From contig CAWCTB010000009.1 of NCBI GenBank assembly GCA_963798275.1, forward strand, positions 1-64,000: a stretch of 64,000 bases of DNA. The letters are read 5' to 3'. Of the stretch, positions 6,832-15,058 are shown one piece after another. Under the pieces are notes generated by a model, which searched no databases, was not told the origin of the DNA, and saw only the letters and a list, made by a program, of their open reading frames with translations. This stretch comes from CAWCTB01 sp963798275. Its GTDB lineage: Bacteria > Acidobacteriota > Terriglobia > Terriglobales > Acidobacteriaceae. Positions within the stretch are counted from its first letter, which is position 1. Every line of letters begins with the position of its first letter. The position numbers and the translations under genes are program-made.

Positions 6832-9344
6832 GACCAGAACTCGAAGATCAGCTTCCCGCGGTACTCTCTCCAAGCGTCGTTGTAGAAACCGCCAAAGTTC
6901 GAGCTGTTGACGATCGTCTGCACGTCGCGGGGATTGTCGTGATTGAAAAGGTTGAACACAGCCACGCCGGCTCGCAACTTGAATTGCCGCTCACCCACAT
7001 GAACCGTGAACGGCCGGGTAACTTGCAGGTCGGTGGACGTGAAGGTCGGGAACCGTCCTGTATTGCGTGGCCCTATGTACTCGCGATACTCGTTCTGTAC
7101 TGAGTAGGGGAAGCCGGTATGGACATCGAACACCGGCACGATCGTCAGTTTCCACGGCGCTGAAATGTCACCCCAGAACAGAAATCGGTTGGGCGCGTCG
7201 AACGATAAGCGGCCCTGGGCATCCGGCTGAATCACCGCCTGCGGATAGTTGCCAAAGAACAGAGATGGATCATTCAGATCGCCGTAGGCCCGGGAGTGCA
7301 CATACGAACCGTTTAGCGTGAAGCGGGTATGCGTGTACCGTCCGGTAACTTGGAACTCGCGATAGGAATCACTGCCTCCGTTGGAAAGGCCGATAATCCC
7401 CGTGCTGCCGTAGTTGGTCGGCGATACGACGAAGTTCCTCGCCGTGTTTCGATTCTCATAGCCAACACGCAGCGTAAGGCTGTTTGTAATCTGTCTATCG
7501 AGTTCAACGTTCCAAGCCGTGCTGCGCGGGTTCTGCAACTCGTCCGTGATGCGGTTTACGTACGCGATTGAACCGGTTACCTGGCCACTTGGTTCGAGAA
7601 GCGAGACCGTACGGTCGGGGAAGGATTCGAAGACTGGAAGCATCAAGGGAACGCGGTCGTAGAAGATGCCGGCCCCGGCCTTCAGCAGCGTCTTCCCGTC
7701 ATTCGTCAGAGACAGAACTACTCCGGCGCGCGGCGACGGGTGCGTCGCGCCGGTCACGCTGTCAGTGTCAGTTCGCAGTCCGAGGGTGAGACTAAGTCGC
7801 TGAAACGGAGTCCATTCGTCGGAGACGTACAAGGCCGCCTCGTTCTGGGTGATGCTGAACGAACTCGGTTGTGTAAAAGTGATATTTTCGATTGCCGAAC
7901 CCGAAGAGCCAATCAATTCGGCGGGGAGAAACGTCTGGCGGCCATCGAAGGCGGAGTGCGAATAATCCGTGCCTGCCTTGATCCGATGGGACCCGAGGAA
8001 TTGCCGCGGCGCAAATGTGTAACTCTCCTGCCAATCGAAACGATTGGTACGCCGGCTCTGCTGGTTGAAGAATTCGCCCTTCGTCGTGTCGATCCAAAGT
8101 TGGTAAGGACCGCTACTCTCGGGTGTTGTGTCGGCGTCATAGGTCTTGTAGCTGACCTGGGATGTCAGAGCGCTGTCGGCCCCGGTGAGAAGCCGGTGTT
8201 GCCCATAAATCTGATATCCGCGCTGGTGGAAGTCCGCAGTCGAGGGCTGTGGTGTAAAGGTATTTAGCCCCATGTACTCGAGCTTCTGCGGAAAAACGGC
8301 AACGGAGACGGTCGCAGTCTGTTTGGTGTTGATGTTGAAGTCCAACTGCGTATACGAGTTGAAGCCCTCGAGTTTCTGGTCTCGTTCCGAGGCGGGCAAG
8401 CTATTAACAGGTGTCTGGACGAATCGGTATTCAACAGACTGCGTAAGGGAAACCTTGTCTCTGAGTAGAGGACCTGTAAACGTCATCCGTGGCGTAGCTG
8501 ATCCGATACCCATGATGCTGCCGTCACGGTCCCGCAGGCGGGGAACTACGTTTTGGATCGTGAAGTGAGGCTCTTCGTAACTCCCTGTCTTGGTCTCAAC
8601 ACTGGAAACCGCTCCTGTGAGCTTTCCGTATTGGGGGTCGTAAGGATTCGAAATAACCTGGACCGAGGACACTACGTCGATCGGGAGGCTTATGGCCGGG
8701 CTGCCGGTGGCGGGGTCCGTCACGTTCGCACCGTTCACCAGGGCCCCACTTTGCGTATTGCGAGCACCCTTCATGTTGATGCGGCCGTCGGGACCACGTA
8801 CTACGCCTGGTACCAAGGGCAACAAGCTTTCAAACCGCTCGTTGGCGTTGGGAGCGTTTTCGATGGTTTTTTCCGTGATCGTTTCCGTGACCGTCGGCAC
8901 CTTTTCGTCATTGGCGGTGTCGGATACCGTTACCGAGGTCGTGACTGCTACGGGCTTCAATTCCACATCGACCTTGCTGTCGGCGCCGCTCTGAACCGTG
9001 ACCTCTTGCATAGCCTGCAAACCGGGAAAGCTGGCTGCTATGGTGTGGGTGCCGGGTGCAACATCATGGAAGATGTAGCGCCCGTTGGCATCTGTTTCCG
9101 TCTCCAGGGTTTCGGAACTCTGCAGCACGACCTTTGCGCCAGGCACATAGGAAGCGCCTCCTGAATCCAGAACAAAGACCGCTCCTTCGACCGTCCCGGT
9201 ATTAGCGGTGCTTTGAGCGCATGCATATCCAGGACCGACTAACCACAGAATCACAAGACATAGGGATAGGTAGCTCGCACAATAGCGGATAGTCCGCAGT
9301 GCTCGGGTAAACTTCACTTTTGCTGCTGTCCCCTTAGTATTCAT
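6828..9344 (-). CDS. TonB-dependent receptor with N-terminal carboxypeptidase-regulatory-like domain (Oar-type)
   Basis: About 838 residues. A long basic N-terminus and a hydrophobic export segment (YLSLCLVILWLVGPGYACA) lead into a CarboxypepD_reg-like domain (TGTVEGAVFVLDSGG, TETDANGRYIFHDVAPG). A plug domain follows (RINMKGARNTQSGALVNGAN), then a long beta-barrel ending in an aromatic residue and serine (LIFEFWS), as expected for outer-membrane insertion. This architecture is typical of the many Oar-like receptors of Acidobacteria, which take up or handle large substrates in the outer membrane. ATG 9344 is chosen because it gives MNTKGTAAKV just before the export signal; 9368 is an alternative. 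No frameshift is visible over this length, unlike many neighbours. The substrate is unknown. Confidence 0.9.
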   Translation of the reverse strand: MNTKGTAAKVKFTRALRTIRYCASYLSLCLVILWLVGPGYACAQSTANTGTVEGAVFVLDSGGASYVPGAKVVLQSSETLETETDANGRYIFHDVAPGTHTIAASFPGLQAMQEVTVQSGADSKVDVELKPVAVTTSVTVSDTANDEKVPTVTETITEKTIENAPNANERFESLLPLVPGVVRGPDGRINMKGARNTQSGALVNGANVTDPATGSPAISLPIDVVSSVQVISNPYDPQYGKLTGAVSSVETKTGSYEEPHFTIQNVVPRLRDRDGSIMGIGSATPRMTFTGPLLRDKVSLTQSVEYRFVQTPVNSLPASERDQKLEGFNSYTQLDFNINTKQTATVSVAVFPQKLEYMGLNTFTPQPSTADFHQRGYQIYGQHRLLTGADSALTSQVSYKTYDADTTPESSGPYQLWIDTTKGEFFNQQSRRTNRFDWQESYTFAPRQFLGSHRIKAGTDYSHSAFDGRQTFLPAELIGSSGSAIENITFTQPSSFSITQNEAALYVSDEWTPFQRLSLTLGLRTDTDSVTGATHPSPRAGVVLSLTNDGKTLLKAGAGIFYDRVPLMLPVFESFPDRTVSLLEPSGQVTGSIAYVNRITDELQNPRSTAWNVELDRQITNSLTLRVGYENRNTARNFVVSPTNYGSTGIIGLSNGGSDSYREFQVTGRYTHTRFTLNGSYVHSRAYGDLNDPSLFFGNYPQAVIQPDAQGRLSFDAPNRFLFWGDISAPWKLTIVPVFDVHTGFPYSVQNEYREYIGPRNTGRFPTFTSTDLQVTRPFTVHVGERQFKLRAGVAVFNLFNHDNPRDVQTIVNSSNFGGFYNDAWREYRGKLIFEFWS

Positions 9345-10784
9345 GTTCCCGCTCCAACTTTCAGTCATATCCAGATGAGTGCTCTGGGTCTCGCTGCGAC
9401 TTGCAGAGCTTAGGCGAACGAACAGTCCGACTTGCTAGATCAGGTTCGGTCTCTGGTCGGGATGTTCGTTCGCGGTTCACGCATTTGGGGAATGCATTCT
9501 CATGACCAAAGCTCCACTCTGCTAAGTCGTTGCTCAGCAAGGGCGCCAGCTGACAGTCATTCCTGGAGTTCTGCCCGTATTCCGGCACTGACCGGCAGGG
9601 CAATGCCCAAAACCGCTCTCAACATCCATTGCTGTTTCGAATGCAGCTGGAAAGGTCTTTCAGCCTTGGGACTGACTCAGGGAATGCGAAATCGAAAGGA
9701 AGTTACGATAGGAACTCGATTGGGGGCGTGACAGAAGAGACTTCGCGCACACCAAGATCTTTCCGCGCTCGGGCGGAACTCTTGGGCGGGACAGTTGGTC
9801 ATGAGATGATCCGTCGCTAGAGCGTCGAATGAAGCACTGGCCTCCGGTCGGAGCCTATCGTTTTCTTCAGCATTCGGTTAGGGCGGCTACTCTCCCAGTC
9901 CGGACACCAATCTTTCCGACGAAGGAGTCCGAGCCTGAACACAAGAATGAGGTTGTCGCAATATGCTAGGCAACAACCCAGCGCAGAAGGGCAGCGACTA
10001 GCAGCCTCCCCAGGTTGCTGCCCTTCTCTTCGACAAACCGGCTGCAGCAATAGCACAGTCGGACTCATATTTAAGGAAGCAACGTTCGTGTGTTCGTCAA
10101 TGCATCTGAGTTTGGCGGTACGACTCGGTCCCCGGCACACGCAACTCACATCGGGCCGTATTGTGGTAACGAGGGAAATATCCTTTTTCGCCTGGCATAC
10201 TTAATCACCGGAGACGAAGCACAAGCACAAGATTCTATTATCGCGGCATACGACTTGGCTGAGCACGGTGAAACGCCCTTTCGCGGCTGGCGGTTGGAAT
10301 GGGCCATATGTGCAACGGTAAGGAGCGCTGTCGAAGCCCGGCTCGCTTAATCCCTGTTTCGTTGCCATCAAGGCGGCATTGGACCAATAGTAGCCTCTCA
10401 GAGCACGATCTCTGTTTTGTCCGTGCATGGTCGTAATCCCCTCACGGTTGGATGCGGACGAGTTCATAGACAGTTCACAGAAAGCAACTTGCGTGCCAAC
10501 CCTAAGACGTTTCTAAGGTCTTTGCTCCCTGACCCTTGCACAGCCGCGCTAGAACGGTCTCGCGCCCAAACACTGGCGCTGCCCAAAGGCGGTCAGCTCT
10601 CTGATTCACTCAGGAAGCCATCTGATTACAGAGAAAAGCACTTACACGGGATGAGTTTTGGCGAAACGCGTGCACTCGTGACGTTGCAGTTAAAGCCACT
10701 GGATTTCAAGGCCCCACCTAAGTCGTGACATCAAGGCGGAGACCCGGTCCGGCGAGAACTTAAGAAAGATAAGGACGGTCAGGC
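9345..10784. other. Long region without an intact gene
   Basis: About 1.4 kb separates the divergently oriented TonB receptor and inositol-phosphate synthase genes. Apart from the sigma-factor-like fragment at about 10140-10350, no reading frame here shows recognisable domains or a consistent coding pattern. It is likely to contain the promoters for both flanking genes and decayed coding sequence. No convincing terminator, tRNA or repeat was seen. Confidence 0.5.
10140..10350 (+). pseudogene. Fragment resembling an ECF sigma-factor-like protein
   Basis: The reading NEGNILFRLAYLITGDEAQA, then DSIIAAYDLAEHGETPFRGW and EWAICATVRSAVEARLA, ending in a stop at 10348-10350, resembles region 2 of the short sigma-factor-like proteins common in Acidobacteria (LAYLITGDE, then an acidic and tryptophan-rich stretch). 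The following region 4 DNA-binding part is not found downstream, so this looks truncated. A second fragment of the same kind lies at 13058-13318. The family link is from memory of the pattern and is moderate at best. Confidence 0.4.
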
Positions 10785-12174
10785 ATGTCTAACAATGATT
10801 CAAAGGACACAGGTGAGATCGGCCGCAAGGAAATTGCGCCGGCAAAAGGAAAGCTCGGGATCATGATTCCGGGTATGGGGGCCGTGGCGACCACGTTTGT
10901 TGCCGGCGTAGAGGCCGTGCGTAAGGGCATCGCAAGCCCGATCGGCTCGGTGACACAGATGGGCACCATTCGCTTGGGCAAGCGCACGGATGGCCGTTCA
11001 CCCAAGGTGAAGGATATCGTGCCGCTGGCTGAGCTCAACGACCTGGTATTTACCGGCTGGGACATCTTCGAAGACGACATGTACGTGGCGGCGGGTAAGG
11101 CCGGTGTGTTGGATCGTTCGCTGCTGGAGCAGGTGAAACCGTTTCTGTCGTCGATCAAGCCGCGTAGGGCGGTGTTCGACCACAATTACGTGAAGAAGCT
11201 CGACGGCCCCAACGTGAAGAGAAGCAAGAACAAGAAGGAACTGGTTGAGCAGCTGCGCGAGGACATCCGCGAGTTCAAGCAGTCGAGCGGCGCCGACCGG
11301 CTGGCGATGATCTGGTGCGCATCGACCGAGACCTTCATTCAGCAGAGCGCGGTTCACCAGACAGTGGAGTCGTTCGAGAAGGGCCTGCTTGAGAACGATG
11401 AGAATATCGCGCCGTCGATGATCTACGCCTATGCCGCCATGCAGGAGGGAATTCCGTTCGCGAATGGCGCGCCTAACCTGACGGTTGACATCCCCGTCAT
11501 GCAGGAGCTGTCGCGTAAGAACGACGCGCCGATCTGCGGTAAGGACTACAAGACCGGACAGACGCTCATCAAGACCATTCTAGCGCCGGGTTTCAAGGCA
11601 CGCATGCTGGGGCTGAGCGGATGGTTCTCGACCAACATCCTCGGCAACCGGGACGGCGAAGTGCTGGATGATCCGGGCTCGTTCAAGACCAAGGAAGAGT
11701 CGAAGCTGTCGGTGCTCGAGCACATCCTGCAGCCGGACCTGTACCCTGAGCTTTACGGCAACATCTGTCACAAGGTACGTATCAACTACTACCCGCCACG
11801 CGGGGATAACAAAGAGGGTTGGGACAACATCGATATCTTCGGGTGGCTGGGCTATCCGATGCAGATCAAGGTCGATTTCCTGTGCCGCGACTCGATTCTC
11901 GCAGCGCCGATTGTACTCGACCTGGTGCTGTTTATGGACCTGGCGAAACGCTCGTCTGCGCTGCGCGGCATAGGCATCCAGGAGTGGCTGAGCTTCTACT
12001 TCAAGTCGCCGATGACGGCGCCCGGGACTGTCTCCGGAGCACGACCTTTTCATTCAGTCGATGAAGCTGAAGAATACGCTACGCCACGTGATGGGCGAGG
12101 AGATCATTACCCACCTGGGATTGGATTACTATGACTCACTCCAGAGCGAGGAGCATGACAATGTGCGAATTTGA
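10785..12174 (+). CDS. ino1: Myo-inositol-1-phosphate synthase, one-base frameshift near the 3' end
   Basis: Converts glucose-6-phosphate to inositol-1-phosphate using NAD. The N-terminus carries the dinucleotide-binding loop KLGIMIPGMGAVATTF. Family motifs follow: IGSVTQMGTIRLGKR, FTGWDIFEDDMY, IPFANGAPNLTVDIP, GKDYKTGQTLIKT, GWFSTNILGNRDGEVL and GWLGYPMQIKVDFLCRDS. An extra G in CCCGGG at 12021-12026 diverts the frame. Removing it restores APGLSPEHDLFIQSMKLKN and a proper end DYYDSLQSEEHDNVRI with stop TGA at 12172-12174. As written the frame stops at 12134. Restored, it overlaps the start of the next gene (12161). It probably supplies inositol phosphate to the nucleotidyltransferase/phosphotransferase genes at 2.9-6.1 kb. 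Confidence 0.9.
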
Positions 12175-12655
12175 TACGGCTCAGACATACAGCATCGCTC
12201 TTCAGCTGGACACGGTGTCTCGTAAGGAGTTTGTGGAGCTTACGTACTCTCTCTCCAGTGATGTCGCCATGCTGTCGCCGTTCGTTGATGACCTGATGCA
12301 CACGATTAACATCCTCCGAGCGATGGACGGCACCGAAGTAGATATTGAAGTAGCTTTGCGGGAGGCGCTCTTGAATGCCATTATCCATGGCAATAGAGAG
12401 GACCCTGGCAAGCGCGTTTACCTCAGAGTACGCTGCCGTGCAGACGGAGAAGTCTCGATAGCCATTCGGGATGAGGGTGCCGGCTTCGAGAGTGGTTCTG
12501 TACCTGACCCGACTGCTCCGGAGCACCGTCTGTCCACTCACGGTCGCGGCATTTACTTGATGCGAGCGTTGATGGATGAAGTATCGTTCGAGGAGGGCGG
12601 CACTGTCGTGCAGATGCGCAAAAGCCCAAGCGCACCTCCTTATCGATCACAGTAA
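12161..12655 (+). CDS. RsbW-like anti-sigma factor / serine kinase ATPase domain protein
   Basis: About 164 residues of the GHKL ATPase fold used by RsbW/SpoIIAB anti-sigma kinases. The N-box reads EVALREALLNAIIHGNRED, with the Asn and His expected. The ATP-lid glycine motifs are IRDEGAGFE and HGRGIYLMRALMDEV. These proteins bind a sigma factor and phosphorylate an STAS partner. Start ATG 12161 (MCEFDTAQ) is chosen because it overlaps the restored end of the inositol-phosphate synthase gene; an earlier ATG at 12131 is possible. STAS sequences lie at 12787 (fragment) and 13261 (minus strand), and sigma-like fragments at 10140 and 13058, so this is what is left of a partner-switching locus. Confidence 0.8.
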   Translation: MCEFDTAQTYSIALQLDTVSRKEFVELTYSLSSDVAMLSPFVDDLMHTINILRAMDGTEVDIEVALREALLNAIIHGNREDPGKRVYLRVRCRADGEVSIAIRDEGAGFESGSVPDPTAPEHRLSTHGRGIYLMRALMDEVSFEEGGTVVQMRKSPSAPPYRSQ

Positions 12656-12786
12656 CGGTGCGATCAGTCCCGCCAGGGGCTACCTTGCGACTGCCGGACG
12701 CCCTCGACCGTCACGGCCCTCTACAGAACGGATCTTGGGCTCTAATGCTGAGCTAAAGACCGCATGTGAAGCGGCACGAAGTGGCG

Positions 12787-12921
12787 GCCTTGGGCCGGGA
12801 TCTCGTGATCGAGGTGAAGAACCTCATAGCCATCGGCCATGCGGGCAAAAGCGTCCTGCTTGAGCTTATGAACCGGGGAGTCAGGATGCGCTGCTGCGGA
12901 ATCTTTACGAAATTCGTATGA
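12787..12921 (+). pseudogene. STAS-like C-terminal fragment
   Basis: An open stretch reads ALGRDLVIEVKNLIAIGHAG, KSVLLELMNRGVRMRCCG and IFTKFV, then stop. The succession of a strand (LVIEVKNL), an Ile/Gly-rich turn, a helix (SVLLELMNRG) and a short Cys-containing strand is the second half of an STAS domain. No initiation codon or N-terminal half is in frame upstream. It is probably the remnant of an anti-anti-sigma gene that followed the RsbW-like kinase. Confidence 0.45.
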
Positions 12922-13057
12922 CGCTAACTCGCACGCAGAAGCAAAACTCTTGAGGATGCAAGCCTAATGTGACGTGCTTCCCAATGAACTGCCTCGACCA
13001 GAGTCTCTCAGTTAGACTTTGGGTCACCGCCGGTGAGTCTGGTGTCCGCTTGCGGAG
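12922..13057. other. Short gap without recognisable features
   Basis: Nothing recognisable on either strand between the STAS fragment and the sigma-like fragment. Confidence 0.4.
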
Positions 13058-13318
13058 TCAGTCGCCGAATACACCGCGGCCTGTCGAAGTCAGTTTGCCG
13101 GTATCGACTACTAGCCTGGTTGCGAATTCCGGATCGCCCGTCAGCGCCATCGCGAACCAGTACAACTCTTCCATTTCAGTAACTGATTGTGTTTCACTGT
13201 GCGACGCCGCATCACGTTCTGAAAGGTGGCGTCTGTTTGTATGGCTTGGGTGCAGGGGCATCATAAGTGCGTTTCTCCATGAATGGGAACTTCGGTTTGT
13301 TCGCTGCTCGGTCTGCAT
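13058..13318 (-). pseudogene. Second sigma-factor-like fragment, overlapping the STAS gene end
   Basis: The part TEMEELYWFAMALTGDPEF followed by ATRLVVDTGKLTSTGRGVFG resembles the start of the same short sigma-like family as the fragment at 10140 (aromatic-rich helix, then LTGDPE). It stops at 13058 after about 40 recognisable residues, so regions 2 to 4 are missing. Its upstream half is in a different frame from, and overlaps, the end of the STAS gene. In a working locus STAS and sigma genes would be adjacent, and here they look collapsed by indels. Confidence 0.35.
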
Positions 13319-13653
13319 CGTTGGGCACGCCCGCGAGTTCCGTTACGTCGATGTTGAGGACTTGGCCGTTCGCTCTCGATCGGCAGTTGCAGGCGTTCAC
13401 AAACATCGCGGGAGTAGGCTGATTCAGCGATAAACGTCAACCCGATATCCTTGAACCACAACAACACTTCTTCGCCGACGGCGTCGACGAAATTCACCTC
13501 CGACAAATCCACAATTAGCTTTGAGGGGAGTTTTGAGTCTCCGATCAGCGTTCGCGCGTGCTCAGCAAAATCTCGGACGAAACGGCCTTCCATTCGCATC
13601 TTCATGGAGTCCGGAAGTTCGTAGAATTCCATTCGCAACATCTTGGTCTCCAT
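13261..13653 (-). CDS. STAS-domain protein (anti-anti-sigma type), altered C-terminus
   Basis: The first 95 residues form an STAS domain: MRMEGRFVRDFAEHARTLIG, SKLIVDLSEVNFVDAVGEE, VLLWFKDIGLTFIAESAYS and DVCERLQLP. The usual phosphorylated Ser/Thr position is occupied by VDAVGEE, so it may not be regulated by phosphorylation in the classical way. The last 35 residues are basic and low in hydrophobic content, unlike the family, and probably reflect a frameshift or loss of the true end. Likely partner of an RsbW-type kinase such as the one at 12161. A start at METKMLRMEF or at the internal MLRMEFYE is possible. Confidence 0.65.
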   Translation of the reverse strand: METKMLRMEFYELPDSMKMRMEGRFVRDFAEHARTLIGDSKLPSKLIVDLSEVNFVDAVGEEVLLWFKDIGLTFIAESAYSRDVCERLQLPIESERPSPQHRRNGTRGRAQRCRPSSEQTEVPIHGETHL

Positions 13654-14280
13654 TTCTGCCCGGGCTTCTCAGCCCTGCACTGTTTCATTGCAGATGATGT
13701 GCCAGACTGCGAACGCCGCAAACTATTGAAACTACGGGGGAGAAATGGAATAGCAACAAAGATGCCGAGTCCTCATGCGGGCACTGCCGCAATTCTGGCA
13801 ACGACCGTCGAAGAATCATGCTTGACTCGGATCTGAGAAGCAGTAAAGGTCCACACGTGTCATCCGTTATTCCACTTGGACCATGATGATGCGCGGATCG
13901 TAGATCATCCCCACCGGTCCGCGGACACAAGTAACCCCAGAAACGGTGAGTTCATTGTGTATGGGGATCGACAGGCAAAAGCCGTGGCTAAAGGAAAAGC
14001 CGGATTACCGACGAGAGAACCTCGCGCCGCAAGCGTGGTGGTGGGCCGAGATTGCCTATCGCAACGGAGTCGCGTTGGTCTGGTCCAGCGTGAGCGAGTT
14101 CTCGCCTGCCTTCAGCTGGACTGGCATGTCCAACCGCCGGCACTCGGCCCGATCCCAAGGGGCTGGATGCAAGAGAAATACTTCGGCTCCGGCGCACGGA
14201 GAAGTGTTTTCTCTTGACATCCCCTTTTATAGAACCCGGTAGCTTGCCGGCGAGTCTATTCCATACCAAGGATCACTGGG
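13654..14280. other. Region without a recognisable gene
   Basis: About 630 bases between the STAS gene and the end of the injection-system operon. Several frames stay open for 80-110 codons, but none has recognisable motifs, and all overlap one another. I see no clear terminator for the incoming operon. Confidence 0.4.
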
Positions 14281-14997
14281 TCAGGCCTTCTTCTTTTTTT
14301 TCTTCTGAGCAGGTAAGGCTATGTTACGGATCTCCGGAGGCGGGTCGCCGATTGCCTGATCGCCATCCGGCAGGGTGATGTTCTGGTAAGTCGCCGTGCC
14401 CACGACGGGTTGGAAGGCCGTCGTGCTCAGATAAACCGGTAGCGCTTTCGTATCGGCGATTTCGATGAAGAGCTGCGGCGCCGCCGCAGCCTGGGCTGCG
14501 GATTGTGATTTGGCCTGCGACGCCGGGTCTGGCCCGGCGTATTGCAGCAGGAAATATCCCGTGTCGTCGGTGTAGGCGAATCCGTAGGCTTGCTGAAAGG
14601 TTTTCTTGGCATCCACCAGAAACACGGTGAATGCGGCAACAGGCTGTAGCTGAGCGTCGAAGACGCGGCCATGCAAGGCCCACCCGTTTTGCGCGACCTG
14701 AGGATCGACGGTGGTTAGCTGCTGGCGCACTATGGAGACGCGGGCCACGGTGACGTTGGCAGCAGCAACGGCAGCTTCGGCAGCTTTCACCTCGGGGTTG
14801 TCAGCTCCGAGTTGGGCTTTCAGGCTGGCAGCCGTGCGCGACAGTTGCGACACGCGCGCCTGGTGTACCCACTGCAGGTTCTGGAGGCGTTCCGCGGCGG
14901 TGCTGTCGGCGGAGGCGAGGCCGGTCGTAAGCTCGCCGCTGATCTGCGAGGTGTCCGGCGGCGAGTCGGTTGCCGTGGTGCTGGATTTCGTAGCCAT
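14281..14997 (-). CDS. Last gene of the eCIS operon: unknown protein with carboxypeptidase-regulatory-like domain
   Basis: A 238-residue protein. The N-terminus is Ser/Thr-rich and disordered. Residues 35-95 are Ala-rich and probably helical (AAERLQNLQWVHQARVSQLS, EVKAAEAAVAAANVTVARV). Residues 105-205 look like a beta-sandwich of the CarboxypepD_reg type (WALHGRVFDAQLQPVAAF, GFAYTDDTGYFLLQYAG). The tail ends PAQKKKKKKA. No signal peptide is visible. It follows the beta-helix protein on the same strand, 61 bases away, at the distal end where tail-fibre or accessory genes are often placed. A role as a fibre-associated or surface protein of the particle is inferred only from position and domain type. 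Confidence 0.6.
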   Translation of the reverse strand: MATKSSTTATDSPPDTSQISGELTTGLASADSTAAERLQNLQWVHQARVSQLSRTAASLKAQLGADNPEVKAAEAAVAAANVTVARVSIVRQQLTTVDPQVAQNGWALHGRVFDAQLQPVAAFTVFLVDAKKTFQQAYGFAYTDDTGYFLLQYAGPDPASQAKSQSAAQAAAAPQLFIEIADTKALPVYLSTTAFQPVVGTATYQNITLPDGDQAIGDPPPEIRNIALPAQKKKKKKA

Positions 14998-15058
14998 GAG
15001 TGACGGTCCTTTCGTTTGCTTCCCGGATGCGGCGCGGGCCTGAAGCCCTATCGCATGC

